Positions 1-8,275 are shown, counted from the stretch's first letter. The stretch is 35,726 nucleotides of DNA from Solirubrobacterales bacterium (GCA_025963965.1 JAOPZS010000093.1:1-35726); one strand, 5' to 3'. The notes: a model not told the origin generated them from the letters alone. Made by a program: numbers and translations.

Positions 1-298
1 GAAACTGCGCTGGCCCCGAGTAACAGCGGCTGGACCCAAGTAGAACCGGCGGTAGCACGCGACGTGCTTGAGCACAGCCAACGTTCGACGTGGCGCGGGC
101 TTCAATCCCTATCCCCTTTGGGACATGGCCACAACTACGCGTGTGCGATGCGCCACTCGCGCTCGTAGCAGCAATGAGCGAAACCGAAATCGCCGCTAAG
201 AATCTACGCCCCACCGCGCGGAGGGTAGGGCATCCGGGAACCGCACAGCTTTGCATAGAGCGTGCTCGCCATTCCTATATCCATTCCTACCGAACCCC
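1..298. other. Noncoding stretch, no gene recognised
   Basis: This stretch is visibly less GC-rich than the rest of the window and I find no convincing coding region in it. An 81-codon open frame at 90-335 has no ribosome binding site, no recognisable protein and runs through the terminator and into the tRNA-Glu region, so I do not call it. The first ~165 nt are open in frame 1 on the plus strand but resemble nothing I know. It could be spacer DNA or the eroded end of a gene outside the window. Confidence 0.4.
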
Positions 299-330
299 AA
301 AAAACGAGAAAAGCCCCGGAAGCCGGGGCC
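299..330 (-). terminator. Rho-independent terminator of tRNA-Glu
   Basis: A perfect 7-bp GC stem (GCCCCGG 313-319 with CCGGGGC 323-329, loop 320-322) is followed on the minus strand by TTTTCTCGTTTTT. It lies 9 nt past the 3' end of tRNA-Glu and is the expected terminator for that gene. Confidence 0.85.
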
Positions 331-338
331 GATGAAAG

Positions 339-411
339 TACCGCTACCGGGATTCGAACCCGGGTTTCCGCCATGAGAGGGCGGCGTCCTAGTCCCCTGG
401 ACGATAGCGGC
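339..411 (-). tRNA. tRNA-Glu (anticodon CTC)
   Basis: Read on the minus strand this 73-nt segment folds as a complete cloverleaf. The acceptor GCCGCTA pairs with TAGCGGT (one G-U at position 1-72), the discriminator is A, the T arm holds GGTTCGAATCC, and the anticodon stem CCGCC/GGCGG encloses the loop CTCTCAT with anticodon CTC, which reads GAG. CCA is not encoded. A possible -10 (TAGCCT, minus strand 434-429) lies 17 nt upstream. GAG is the dominant Glu codon in most genes here. Confidence 0.95.
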
Positions 412-521
412 GCGCTCGCGTCGGGTCGAGGCTAGCAAAGCGGCCAGAACGAGCGCGGCCACGGCACCGGGTTCGTGGCGGTGCTGCCCATGCCGTTGCG
501 ATATCTTCGCTGCCCACCCGC

Positions 522-605
522 GCGGATGTGGCGGAATTGGTAGACGCGCACGGTTCAGGTCCGTGTCTGGGAAACCAGGTGGAGGTTCGAGTCCTCTCAT
601 CCGCA
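522..605 (+). tRNA. tRNA-Leu (anticodon CAG)
   Basis: This 84-nt tRNA has a long variable arm, as expected of class II tRNA-Leu. Acceptor GCGGATG pairs with CATCCGC, the discriminator is A, the T loop is GGTTCGAGTCC, and the anticodon stem CACGG/CCGTG encloses TTCAGGT with anticodon CAG, reading CTG. It is divergent from tRNA-Glu. A TATCTT hexamer at 502-507 may be its -10. CCA is not encoded and no U-tract terminator follows. Confidence 0.95.
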
Positions 606-660
606 TTCGCCCGGAGCCGCCTCCAGCACGCGAGGACCCGGCGCCCGACAGCGCCGGCGC

Positions 661-1578
661 TTAGGCGAGCGAGGCTGGACCCGCCGCCGCGGCGCTGCCG
701 GCGCCCGGCGCCGCGAAGCGAGCGATGAACGCCAGCGACACGTCCGCGACGTCTCGCCAGCCACCGTCCACGACGAGCGCGTGCCCTCGGCCCGGGATCT
801 CGACCTTCTCGGTGACCCCCTCGTTTCGCTTCTGCTTCTCGTAGGAGGCGTTGGCGATCGCCGGCGGCACGGTGTTGTCCTTCTCGGCAGCGACGATCAG
901 GAGCGGTCCCCGCTCGGGGTTCTTGCTGTCTACCTTCACCTCGGTCCAGGGGTTCAGGTTGGCGGTGGCGGCCTGGAAGATCGGCGTTCCCGAGCCCGGG
1001 ACGGCGAAGCTCTCGTACAGCTCCTTCGCCTCGTCCTCGCCCACCGCGTTGGCGAAGCCGAACTTGAACTGCTCGAAGGTGAGCGGGACTGCGCGATGGT
1101 GGTTGGCCGGGTTGCGGAGCACCGGCGCAGCCGACTTCAAGGCGGAGATCGGCAGCGGCAGCACGCCGCGGAACGGGGCCGGCGAGATCGCCACCGTCGC
1201 CGTCGCCACGCCGCGCCCGGCGAGGATCTGCACCAGCAGCCCGCCGAAGGAATGGCCGATGATCGCCGGCTTCCTCTCGAGCCCGCCGATCACCTCCTCG
1301 AAGTGGTCGGCGATCTGCCCGACGCCCTTGCGAGCGAAGAGGTCCGGGTTGGCATTGCCCTCCGCGACGGTCGCTGGGTCGTCGGGCCAGCCGGGCGCGA
1401 CAGCGACGTAGCCCGCCTCCTCGAACAGCGCCGCCCAGCGGTCCCAGCTGTTCGCGAGCAGCCACAGGCCGTGGACGAACACCACCGGCTGCAGACCGCT
1501 CGCGTTGGCGCGCTGGACCTGTTCGGCCTCCCGCTCGGTTACCGACCCTGTTTGCTGCGGCTCACCGTTCGTGCTCAT
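661..1578 (-). CDS. Alpha/beta hydrolase
   Basis: A 305-aa soluble alpha/beta-hydrolase-fold protein. The oxyanion strand is FVHGLW (residues 34-39), the nucleophile elbow is GHSFGG with Ser110, the likely acid is Asp234 in the AEKD turn, and the catalytic His is His266 in GRGHAL, so the triad looks complete. The ~28-residue N-terminus and the Ala-rich C-terminus are low complexity and there is no signal peptide. The ATG at 1578 has a good ribosome binding site (AGGAGA, ~7 nt upstream). A TTGACT (minus strand 1639-1634) and a 12-nt palindrome lie upstream. The terminator at 1725-1757 separates it from the LPXTG gene, so it is probably transcribed alone. The substrate cannot be told from sequence; esterase or lipase-like activity is the usual expectation. 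Confidence 0.8.
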   Translation of the reverse strand: MSTNGEPQQTGSVTEREAEQVQRANASGLQPVVFVHGLWLLANSWDRWAALFEEAGYVAVAPGWPDDPATVAEGNANPDLFARKGVGQIADHFEEVIGGLERKPAIIGHSFGGLLVQILAGRGVATATVAISPAPFRGVLPLPISALKSAAPVLRNPANHHRAVPLTFEQFKFGFANAVGEDEAKELYESFAVPGSGTPIFQAATANLNPWTEVKVDSKNPERGPLLIVAAEKDNTVPPAIANASYEKQKRNEGVTEKVEIPGRGHALVVDGGWRDVADVSLAFIARFAAPGAGSAAAAGPASLA

Positions 1579-1620
1579 GTCGATGTCTCCTGTGCTCCCT
1601 TGGGTGGACGCATGCTCCTC

Positions 1621-1632
1621 CCATCCGGATGG
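1621..1632. promoter_or_regulatory. Palindrome between hydrolase start and upstream terminator
   Basis: CCATCCGGATGG is a perfect 12-nt inverted repeat 42 nt upstream of the hydrolase start. A TTGACT hexamer (minus strand 1639-1634) lies immediately upstream of it, so it would sit inside a promoter spacer, where a repressor could bind. No good -10 follows at 17 nt (AGCATG), so this is a weak proposal. Confidence 0.25.
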
Positions 1633-1724
1633 AAGTCAAGCGCGCGCGATCGAGCGCCATGCAGTGCCGCCGCACGAGCGCGGGAACGCCGGGCGCGCCG
1701 CAGGATCGTCGCTCGCGCACGACG

Positions 1725-1757
1725 AAAAAGAGCCGCCGGCCCGTGGGCCGGCGGCTC
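1725..1757 (-). terminator. Rho-independent terminator of the LPXTG gene
   Basis: A 13-bp perfect stem (1730-1742 with 1745-1757, loop GT) of GAGCCGCCGGCCC type is followed on the minus strand by TTTTT. It lies 64 nt past the stop codon of the wall-anchored protein and is one of the two clear U-tract terminators in the window. Confidence 0.85.
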
Positions 1758-1820
1758 TCAAAAGACTGCCGTTGCGTCGGGGCTGTCGATCAGTCCCGCA
1801 GCGACTCCGCGTCGTGTCGG

Positions 1821-2276
1821 CTAGCGGCCACCTTCACGGCGACGGCGCTGCATCATCACGATCGAGAAGCCGGCACCCATCAGTACCACGCCGATGCCGA
1901 AGCTCCAGCGGAGGTCGAAGCCGGTGAACGGAAGCGTTTTCGCAGCCGCTTCTTTCGCCGGGCTCGAGCTCGTCGTGGGTTCGGTCGTTTTAGGCGTCGT
2001 CGTCGTCGGCGTGCCTTCTTCTTTCGACGGCGACGTGCCGGTGCTCGGCGTCGTGGGCGTCGTAGGCGTCGTCGTCGTTTTCGGTGTGGTCGGGGTCTGG
2101 CTGTAAGGCGAGGTTTCTTCCGCCGCCACCGCCGAGCCCGGCGCGAGCAGCGCCAGCGCCATCAGCAGCACGATCGGGAGGGCGACCAGCGCGCGTACCG
2201 TGCTGGATCGTCTGGTCAAGGGCGCTGCGCCTGCTGTCCGTGGCCTGCTCGAGGCCATGACGTCGGTCCGAGTCAT
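1821..2276 (-). CDS. Small Thr/Pro-rich LPXTG cell-wall-anchored protein
   Basis: A 151-aa exported protein. Residues ~1-29 are a basic N-region, ~30-51 a hydrophobic signal segment ending AVAAE, ~54-112 a low-complexity Thr/Pro/Ser stalk, 115-119 the sortase signal LPFTG, ~124-141 a membrane segment and 142-151 an Arg-rich tail. This is the textbook layout of a sortase substrate; no sortase gene is in the window. The ATG at 2276 is chosen because GGAGG stands 5-6 nt upstream; the open frame extends to 2363 without a comparable site. All Glu codons I read are GAA, unlike the GAG-using cytoplasmic genes. The stalk probably lifts a tiny surface patch or serves as a glycosylated spacer; the function is unknown. 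Confidence 0.8.
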   Translation of the reverse strand: MTRTDVMASSRPRTAGAAPLTRRSSTVRALVALPIVLLMALALLAPGSAVAAEETSPYSQTPTTPKTTTTPTTPTTPSTGTSPSKEEGTPTTTTPKTTEPTTSSSPAKEAAAKTLPFTGFDLRWSFGIGVVLMGAGFSIVMMQRRRREGGR

Positions 2277-2420
2277 GCCAACCTCCGTTTTGGTGGTGTG
2301 ATGGGTGTTTCGGCCCTCCGAGAGGGCCTCCTTTAATGCCGGTCGAAGCGGTGCAACTCGCAAGCTACTGCCTCTGGTTCGCCGTGAACAGGCTCTCGCC
2401 TGCCTTCCATACCCCGAATG
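2277..2420 (-). promoter_or_regulatory. Structured leader upstream of the LPXTG gene
   Basis: The 219-nt gap between the acyl-CoA ligase and the LPXTG gene carries two hairpins on the minus strand. One is CAGGC-GAGA-GCCTG (a GNRA-type tetraloop, about 2389-2402); the other is GGCCCTC/GAGGGCC (2312-2328). A strong AAAGGAGG motif abuts and partly enters the second stem yet has no start codon at the right distance. No U-tract follows. I could not match it to a riboswitch class. Confidence 0.35.
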
Positions 2421-2495
2421 ATCTATCAGTTTGGCCGGTCGACATAACGTCTTGGACGCAATTACCGCAGAAACGACCGCGCAAACCGCCGACTT

Positions 2496-4136
2496 TCAGA
2501 CCTTGACGCGTCCTTCGAGCCTGCCCTCGGCGAGCTGGCCGCGCAGAACCTTCTTGTCGAACTTGCCGACGCTCGTCTTCGGGATCTCGCCGATGAACGC
2601 GAACTCGTCGGGCAGCCACCACTTCGCGACGCGGCTGCTGAGGTGCTCCACCAGCTCCTCGGCGCTGGCCGCGCCCTCGCCGCTCAGCACGACGCAGCAC
2701 AGCGGGCGCTCCGCCCAGCGCTCATCCGGCTTGGCGATCACGGCCGCCTCGATCACGCTCGGATGCGACATCAGCTCGTTCTCGAGCTCGACCGAGGAGA
2801 TCCACTCGCCCCCTGACTTGATCACGTCCTTCGAGCGGTCCGTGATCTGCACGTACGCCTTCTCGTCGACCGACGCGATGTCACCGGTCCGCAGCCAGCC
2901 GTCGTCGAACTTCTCTGGGTCCGGATCGCGGAAGTAGCTCGATGCGATCCACGGCCCTCGCACCTGGATCTCGCCGGTCGACTCGCCGTCCCAGGGCACC
3001 TCCTCGCCCTCGTCGCCGACGAGTCGCAGCTCGACCCACGGCAGCGGCCGGCCCTGCTTGGCGCGGTCCTCCCAGTGCTGAGCGTCGTGCTCGCCGTCCT
3101 CGCGCGGGCGCGAGTACGTCGCCACCGGGCTCGTCTCGGTCATGCCCCAGGCCTGATAGATCCGCACACCGTGGCGCTCCTCGAAGTCCTTCATCAGCTG
3201 CTTCGGCACGGCCGAGCCGCCGCAAGCGGCGTTCGTCAGCGACGACAGGTCGACATCGGGGTGCTCGTCGGCGTAGCGGAGCAGGTCCTGGAAGATCGTC
3301 GGCACGCACCCCATCAGCGACGGGCGCTCGGAGGCGATCAGCTTCGCCAGCGGCTCCGCGCCGAGGAAGCGGTCCGGCAGGATCAGATCGGAGCCGGCGA
3401 GCGCCGCGCCGTAGGGAAGGCCCCATGCGTTGGCGTGGAACATCGGGACGACCGCCAGCACTCGGTCGTTGCGCGACAGGCCGTTGCCGTCGCTCATCAG
3501 CGTCGCCGAGGAATGCAGGCTGATCGAGCGGTGCGAGTAGAGCACGCCCTTCGGGTTGCCCGTCGTGCCGCTTGTGTAGCAGAGCGCGGCCGCCTGGCGC
3601 TCGTCCAGCTCCGGGTAGTCGAAAGGGCCGCCGCCTGCCTGCTCGAGCAGATCCTCGTAGCGCAGCGCGTTGGGCAACGAGCCGGTGTCCCCGTCACCCA
3701 TGACGACGTAGTGGGCCACCCCCTCGAAGCTCGGCGCGAGCTTCTCCAGCACTCCGACCAGCGAGTCGTCCACGAAGATCACCCGGTCCTCGGCGTGATT
3801 GACGATGTACGTCAGCTGCTCAGCGAACAGCCTGATGTTGAGCGTGTGCAGCACGGCTCCCGTGCACGGCACGGCGAAGTACAGCTCGAGGTGGCGCTGG
3901 TTGTTCCAGGCGAAGCTCGCGACACGATCGCCCTGCTCGACCCCCAGTTCGCCGAGCGCCCGTGCGAGCCTGTCGACGCGCTCGGTCAGCGCAGCATGGG
4001 AGATCCGCTGAGCTGACCCGTCCGGCATCAGCGTCACCACCTCCGAGCCGTGGTTGGCGCTCTGCATCCGGCGGCGGATGTGGTTGAGCGTCAGCGGAAA
4101 CTCGTTCTGCATCAACCCCAGCAGCATCTCCGTCAT
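2496..4136 (-). CDS. Long/medium-chain fatty acid--CoA ligase
   Basis: A 546-aa ANL-superfamily acyl-CoA synthetase that should convert a fatty acid, ATP and CoA to acyl-CoA via an acyl-adenylate. The P-loop is YTSGTTGNPKG, the A5 motif YQAWGMTETSP, the A7 motif GWLRTGD, the A8 hinge DRSKDVIKSGGEWIS, and the A10 lysine lies in PKTSVGKFDKK. Length and motifs fit the AlkK-like medium/long-chain group. The ATG at 4136 is chosen over the longer frame to 4226 because GGAGG lies 8 nt upstream. It follows the GT4 gene by 40 nt on the same strand and may share its transcript. The substrate chain length is not readable. It could feed the beta-oxidation enzymes encoded at 22-25 kb. Confidence 0.88.
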   Translation of the reverse strand: MTEMLLGLMQNEFPLTLNHIRRRMQSANHGSEVVTLMPDGSAQRISHAALTERVDRLARALGELGVEQGDRVASFAWNNQRHLELYFAVPCTGAVLHTLNIRLFAEQLTYIVNHAEDRVIFVDDSLVGVLEKLAPSFEGVAHYVVMGDGDTGSLPNALRYEDLLEQAGGGPFDYPELDERQAAALCYTSGTTGNPKGVLYSHRSISLHSSATLMSDGNGLSRNDRVLAVVPMFHANAWGLPYGAALAGSDLILPDRFLGAEPLAKLIASERPSLMGCVPTIFQDLLRYADEHPDVDLSSLTNAACGGSAVPKQLMKDFEERHGVRIYQAWGMTETSPVATYSRPREDGEHDAQHWEDRAKQGRPLPWVELRLVGDEGEEVPWDGESTGEIQVRGPWIASSYFRDPDPEKFDDGWLRTGDIASVDEKAYVQITDRSKDVIKSGGEWISSVELENELMSHPSVIEAAVIAKPDERWAERPLCCVVLSGEGAASAEELVEHLSSRVAKWWLPDEFAFIGEIPKTSVGKFDKKVLRGQLAEGRLEGRVKV

Positions 4137-4176
4137 CCCCTGTACCTCCGTTAATCCCGCAGGACCTTCTGCCCAC

Positions 4177-5400
4177 TCAAACCCCTCTGGGCACGCCCTT
4201 CGGGGCGGCCAGCCTTGCCGTGCCATCGTAGATCGCCAGCGTGCGCTGGGCGATGTCGTCCCAGTCGAAGCTCAGCACGTGCTCTGAGGCTTCCGCCACC
4301 AGCCGGTCGCGCAGCGCCTCGTCGACGAGCAGCCGTTCCATCATCACGCCGAGGTGCTCCGCGTCGCCGCCGTTGAAGCGCAGCCCGACCCGCTCCCCCC
4401 GGGGCACGACCTCCCGCAGCCCGCCCGTGTCGGCCACTATGCAGGGGCAGCCCGACGCCATCGCCTCGAGGGCGACCAGGCCGAACGGCTCATAGATCGA
4501 AGGCACGACGCACAGGTCGGCGATCCGGTAGAGCGAGTGCAGCACGTCGTCCCCGATCCAACCGAGGAACGTTCCGTGCTCCGACAGCCCGAGCTGCTGC
4601 GCCTGCTGCTTGAGCTCGGCCTCGTGCGTGCCGCTGCCGGCCACCAGGAAGCGCACGTTGCCGACCTGCTCGATCAGACGCGGCATCGCGTCGAGCGCGA
4701 GCTGGAAGCCCTTCTCGTAGACCAGCCTGCCGACCAGCAGCACCAGCCGCTCCTGTGGCGCGGCGAACTTGCTGCGCAGCGCCTCGAGGTCCTCGATCGG
4801 ACGCAGGTCGCTCGGATCGACGCCGTTCGGGATCACCGTCACGCGGCTCTCGTCGATGTCGAACACGTCGGCGACGTGGCCGCGCATGTAGTAGGAGCAG
4901 ACGATCACGCGATCCGCCCGTTGCGCCATCCATCGCTCGACCGAGTGGATGTGCGACTGCGGCGGGTTGGCCACCCAGCCCTGATGGCGGCCGTGCTCGG
5001 TGGCGTGGATCGTCGTCACGTACGGGATCCCCAGGCGGTCTGAGAGCGCCCCGGCGGCGCTCGCCACGAGCCAGTCGTGGCCGTGGATCAAGTCGTAGGA
5101 GTGCTCCAGCGCGAGTGCCTCGCCGGCGGCGAGCATGTCCTCGTTCATCTGCTCGACCCACGCCACGAACCGGTCGAGGTCCCGCGGCCAGCCCGGCTCG
5201 GGCACGCGGTGTACCTCCACGCCCCCCGGGCGCAGCGCCGTGGATGCCGGCTGGGGAGCGTCGGCGGCTCCCCGCGTCAGCACGTCGACCGCGAGTCCTT
5301 GGCGAACCAGGCCCTCGGCGAGCTTGCGAACGTGGCGCGCGAGACCGCCCTCGATCACGGGGGGATACTCCCAGGAGAGGACGAGCACGCGGTCGCTCAC
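4177..5400 (-). CDS. GT4-family glycosyltransferase (glycogen-synthase-like fold)
   Basis: A 407-aa GT-B retaining glycosyltransferase. The N-terminal domain starts with the glycogen-synthase-like signature SWEYPPVIEGGLARHV and contains HGHDW; the C-terminal GT4 domain has LVGRLVYEKG and the EX7E motif in EPFGLVALEA, which binds the nucleotide sugar. There is no membrane segment. It most resembles actinobacterial glycogen synthases/GlgA-like or mannosyl/glucosyltransferases; donor and acceptor cannot be fixed. I choose the GTG at 5400 because TAGGGT sits exactly 7 nt upstream with no ribosome binding site, the leaderless pattern seen repeatedly here. A GTG at 5409 is the alternative. Confidence 0.85.
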   Translation of the reverse strand: MSDRVLVLSWEYPPVIEGGLARHVRKLAEGLVRQGLAVDVLTRGAADAPQPASTALRPGGVEVHRVPEPGWPRDLDRFVAWVEQMNEDMLAAGEALALEHSYDLIHGHDWLVASAAGALSDRLGIPYVTTIHATEHGRHQGWVANPPQSHIHSVERWMAQRADRVIVCSYYMRGHVADVFDIDESRVTVIPNGVDPSDLRPIEDLEALRSKFAAPQERLVLLVGRLVYEKGFQLALDAMPRLIEQVGNVRFLVAGSGTHEAELKQQAQQLGLSEHGTFLGWIGDDVLHSLYRIADLCVVPSIYEPFGLVALEAMASGCPCIVADTGGLREVVPRGERVGLRFNGGDAEHLGVMMERLLVDEALRDRLVAEASEHVLSFDWDDIAQRTLAIYDGTARLAAPKGVPRGV

Positions 5401-5485
5401 GCCAGGCACCCTATCTCCCGCGGCAGGTACGCCCTGTCTAGCCTTTTGTCAGCCCTCCGACATCGCGATGCGCCATGATCGGCCC

Positions 5486-6076
5486 GTGGGCGCGCCGCAG
5501 CCGCTCTTCTACTTCGGGGCGATGTCGCCCTACTCGTGGTTCGCAGCCGAGCGGATCGGGACGTTGCTGCCACAGGCCCGCTGGCAGGGCGTGCTCGCCG
5601 GCGCCGTCTTCAAGGCCAACGACCGCACCTCCTGGGGGCTGACGGACGGGCGCGAGGCCGGCATCGCCGACTGCGAGGCACGCGCCGCCCGGTATCGGCT
5701 GGGCCCGATTCGATGGCCCGAGGAATGGCCCACCAACGACCTCGCGGTCGCGCGCGCGATGGTCTACGCCGACCGCCACGGGCAACTCGAGCGCTACGCG
5801 CTGGCAGCGATGCGCCTGTGCTTTCTCGAGGGCGTCGACCTCGGCGAGCTCGACGCCGTGCTCGAGGCTGCGCGACGCGCCGGCCTGGACGCCGAGGCGC
5901 TCCGCGAGGGAATCGGCGGCGAGGACGTCAAGCTGGAGCTTCGCGCGGTCACCGATCGAGCGCTCCAGGACGGCGTGTTCGGCGTGCCGTCGATCGTGAT
6001 CGGCGAGGAGCTCTACTGGGGCGATGACAGCCTCGAGCGCGCCGCCGCCACCTATCGCGTGCTCGACGAGCTCTGA
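5486..6076 (+). CDS. DsbA-family / 2-hydroxychromene-2-carboxylate isomerase-like protein
   Basis: About 196 aa with the thioredoxin-fold layout of the DsbA/HCCA-isomerase (kappa-GST-like) family. The N-terminal strand leads into FYFGAMSPYSWFA, where the family's SPYS motif replaces CXXC, and the cis-Pro region is GVFGVPSIVIG followed by EELYWGDD. Since CXXC is absent it is not a disulfide oxidoreductase; HCCA isomerases use glutathione at the Ser, and actinobacteria usually have mycothiol instead, so the cofactor is open. The GTG at 5486 follows CATGAT by 6 nt (leaderless-like); an in-frame ATG at 5468 would add 6 residues. It is divergent from the glycosyltransferase. Confidence 0.75.
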   Translation: MGAPQPLFYFGAMSPYSWFAAERIGTLLPQARWQGVLAGAVFKANDRTSWGLTDGREAGIADCEARAARYRLGPIRWPEEWPTNDLAVARAMVYADRHGQLERYALAAMRLCFLEGVDLGELDAVLEAARRAGLDAEALREGIGGEDVKLELRAVTDRALQDGVFGVPSIVIGEELYWGDDSLERAAATYRVLDEL

Positions 6077-6128
6077 GCCGACGCCGGGGAACGGCGCCGA
6101 AGCTTCTCGCGGCTCGCCGCGGCTCCGG

Positions 6129-6392
6129 TCAGCCTTCCTGCGGGCGCGGCGTCAGGTCGATCTCGAGCTGGCGCGGCGAGGGCCGCAGCGGCTCGCTCGT
6201 CTGCCGCGGGCGACCCCGCTTGGCCCAATGACCGATCACTTCACGGCTGCGGCAGCTGTAGTAGTTGACCCGCCTGTCGGTCGGCTGGAGGGCAAGGCCG
6301 CCCGGTGCGGTGCCCGTGACGACCGCGTGGAAGCGCCGACCCTTTCGGTCGACCTCGACGATGTCGCCGGTCTGTATGCCCTCGAGTCGCAT
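6129..6392 (-). CDS. Small basic protein with SH3/KOW-like N-terminus
   Basis: An 87-aa protein that I do not recognise as a named family. Its first ~45 residues (IQTGDIVEVDRKGRRFHAVVTG) have the strand pattern of a small SH3-like beta barrel, followed by RRVNYYSCRSREVIGHW and a basic tail rich in Arg and Pro. The ATG at 6392 has GGAG 10 nt upstream, and the plausible start plus the non-random composition argue for a real gene. It is divergent from the NYN gene, with about 100 nt between. Nucleic-acid binding is a guess from the fold pattern and charge. Confidence 0.55.
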   Translation of the reverse strand: MRLEGIQTGDIVEVDRKGRRFHAVVTGTAPGGLALQPTDRRVNYYSCRSREVIGHWAKRGRPRQTSEPLRPSPRQLEIDLTPRPQEG

Positions 6393-6494
6393 CGCGTTGA
6401 ACTCCAGCAGATCGCCTCGCCCGGACGCCCGTGCGGACTCCCGACACCCCTTCGGCGCCGTGCTGAGCAGGCTGGCAGGTTCTACGCTGGGCCT

Positions 6495-6872
6495 GTGCGG
6501 TGGCTCATCGACGGCATGAACGTGATCGGCACGCGGCCGGACGCCTGGTGGAGGGACCGCCATCGCGCGATGGTGCTCCTCGTCGACCGGCTCGAGCGCT
6601 GGTCGGCCTCGACCGGCGAGGACGTGACGGTCGTCTTCGAGCAGCCGCCCGTGCCGCCGATCCGCTCGAGCGTGATCGTCGTCGCGCACGCGCCGAGGCC
6701 CCGCCGGGACTCGGCCGACGACGAGATCATCCGGCTGCTCGCCGCCGAGTCCGAGCCGGGGGCCGTGAGGGTCGTCACGTCCGACGGCTGGCTTTCCGAC
6801 CGGGTGCGCGCGAGCGGCGCCACCGTCGAGCCCGCCGCACCCTTCCGGGCCCAGATGGAAGCGGAGCTGTGA
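6495..6872 (+). CDS. NYN-domain (YacP-like) predicted RNase
   Basis: A 125-aa single-domain PIN/NYN-fold protein. Strand 1 carries the acidic residue and Asn of LIDGMNVIG, a central segment reads DSADDEIIRLL, and the last conserved acid lies in VVTSDGWLSDRV; these match the metal-binding residues of YacP/Rae1-type nucleases, which cleave mRNA or rRNA. The GTG at 6495 follows TACGCT by 6 nt with no ribosome binding site, so a leaderless message is likely. Its stop overlaps the next start (GTGA), coupling it to the cyclase fusion. The RNA target is unknown. Confidence 0.75.
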   Translation: MRWLIDGMNVIGTRPDAWWRDRHRAMVLLVDRLERWSASTGEDVTVVFEQPPVPPIRSSVIVVAHAPRPRRDSADDEIIRLLAAESEPGAVRVVTSDGWLSDRVRASGATVEPAAPFRAQMEAEL

Positions 6873-8275
6873 TTCCCGAAACCCATTACGCCCGCAGCGG
6901 CGATGCCAGCATCGCCTACCAGGTCGTCGGCGAAGGCGGCCTCGACCTGATGTTCCTGACGGGCTGGATCACGCAGATCGAGCACCTCTGGGAGGCGCCG
7001 GCGAATCAACGCTTCCTCGAACGGCTCGCCGCGTTCGGCCGGCTGATCCTGTACGACAGCCGAGGCACCGGCCTCTCCGAGCGGGTGCTCGACTCCTACA
7101 CGGTCGAGCAGGAGGTCGAGGACGCGCTGGCCGTGCTCGACGCCGCCGGCAGCGAACGCGCGGCCGTGCTGACCTACGCGCTGGGTGGTCTCGTCGGCGC
7201 GCACCTCGCGGCCGAGCACCCCGAGCGAATCGGCGCGCTGGTGATGTACGCCTCGGCGGCCCGAACGTCCTGGGCGCCCGATTACGACTGGGCGATGACC
7301 GTCGAGGAGCGCGAGGCGCTTGCCGAGCGAAACATCGCGACCTGGGGGGAAGTCAACGCCGAGGCGATGGCCGCATGGGCGCCTTCGATGGCCAGCGACC
7401 CGTCGCTTGTCGCGTGGTTCGCCCGCATGCAGCGGCTCGCCGCGAGCCCGACCGAGGCGCGCGTGATCTCCCGCGCGATGACCGACCTCGATGTCCGCCA
7501 CCTGCTGCCCCGCATCCGCGTGCCGACACTCGTCATGCACCGCCCCCAAGAGAAAGTCTGGGACGTGCGCCACTCGCGCTACCTCGCCGAGAACATCCCC
7601 GGCGCGCGCTACGTCGAGCTCGACGGCGAGGACTCCTTCCCGTTCGTCGGGGACAGCGACGCGATCGCCGAGGAGATCGAGGAGTTCCTGACCGGCGGAC
7701 GTCGTGGCGGCGAGCTCGAACGCGCGCTGTTGACCGTCATGTTCACCGACATCGTCAACGCGACGGCACGGGCCGCTGAGCTGGGCGACGGGCGCTGGCG
7801 AGACCTGCTCCACCGCCACGACGAGACCGTGCGCCGGCAGCTGGCGCGCTTCGACGGGCGCGAGGTCAAGACCGTCGGCGACGGCTTCCTCGCGACATTC
7901 GACGGCCCGCCCTCCCGCGCGCTGCGATGCGCGCTGGCGATCACCGCCGCCACGCGTGAGCTCGGCATAGAGGTGCGGGTGGGCGTCCACACCGGCGAGT
8001 GCGAGCTGATCGGTGATGACGTCGGTGGCATGGCCGTGCACATCGCCTCGCGCGTCGGCGCGCTGGCTGCGCCCGCCGAGGTGCTCGTATCCGGGACCGT
8101 CTACGGGACCGTCGTCGGCGGCCCGTTCGAGTTCACCGACCGCGGCTTGCATCAGCTCAAGGGGGTGCCCGGCCCGTGGCCGCTGTTCTCGCTCGGAGCT
8201 CGTCCCTCGGCAGCCTCCGCAGCGGCGCCCGGCGCGGACCCCGCCAAGCCGGCTCCCGCCGAGAAGATCTCGTGA
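6869..8275 (+). CDS. Degenerate alpha/beta hydrolase fused to class III adenylate/guanylate cyclase
   Basis: A 468-aa two-domain protein. Residues ~5-277 are an alpha/beta-hydrolase fold in which the nucleophile elbow GxSxG reads TYALGG (Ala104) and the position of the catalytic His reads DS (Ser256), so both essential residues appear lost and the domain is probably a ligand sensor. Residues ~285-440 are a class III nucleotide cyclase with metal-binding Asp294 (FTDIV) and Asp338 (VGDGF), the substrate Lys in EVKT and Arg395; the usual Asn of the VNxAxR motif is His391, a frequent actinobacterial variant. It should make cAMP or cGMP. The Ala/Pro-rich tail is low complexity. GTG start overlaps the NYN stop; its own stop overlaps the next GTG. 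Confidence 0.85.
   Translation: MIPETHYARSGDASIAYQVVGEGGLDLMFLTGWITQIEHLWEAPANQRFLERLAAFGRLILYDSRGTGLSERVLDSYTVEQEVEDALAVLDAAGSERAAVLTYALGGLVGAHLAAEHPERIGALVMYASAARTSWAPDYDWAMTVEEREALAERNIATWGEVNAEAMAAWAPSMASDPSLVAWFARMQRLAASPTEARVISRAMTDLDVRHLLPRIRVPTLVMHRPQEKVWDVRHSRYLAENIPGARYVELDGEDSFPFVGDSDAIAEEIEEFLTGGRRGGELERALLTVMFTDIVNATARAAELGDGRWRDLLHRHDETVRRQLARFDGREVKTVGDGFLATFDGPPSRALRCALAITAATRELGIEVRVGVHTGECELIGDDVGGMAVHIASRVGALAAPAEVLVSGTVYGTVVGGPFEFTDRGLHQLKGVPGPWPLFSLGARPSAASAAAPGADPAKPAPAEKIS

Noticed and set aside
90-335. 81-codon plus-strand open frame at the window start
   Set aside because: No ribosome binding site, no recognisable protein, runs over the tRNA-Glu terminator.
339-605. 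tRNA-linked integration site
   Set aside because: No integrase, no repeated tRNA 3' end and no mobile genes in the window.
1950-2100. Short tandem GTCGTCGGCGTC-like repeats
   Set aside because: They are the codons of the Thr/Pro stalk of the wall protein, not a CRISPR or regulatory repeat; no spacers.
2277-2495. Possible c-di-GMP or c-di-AMP riboswitch upstream of the LPXTG gene
   Set aside because: A GNRA-looped hairpin is present, but the conserved core strings of the GEMM-I and ydaO motifs are not.
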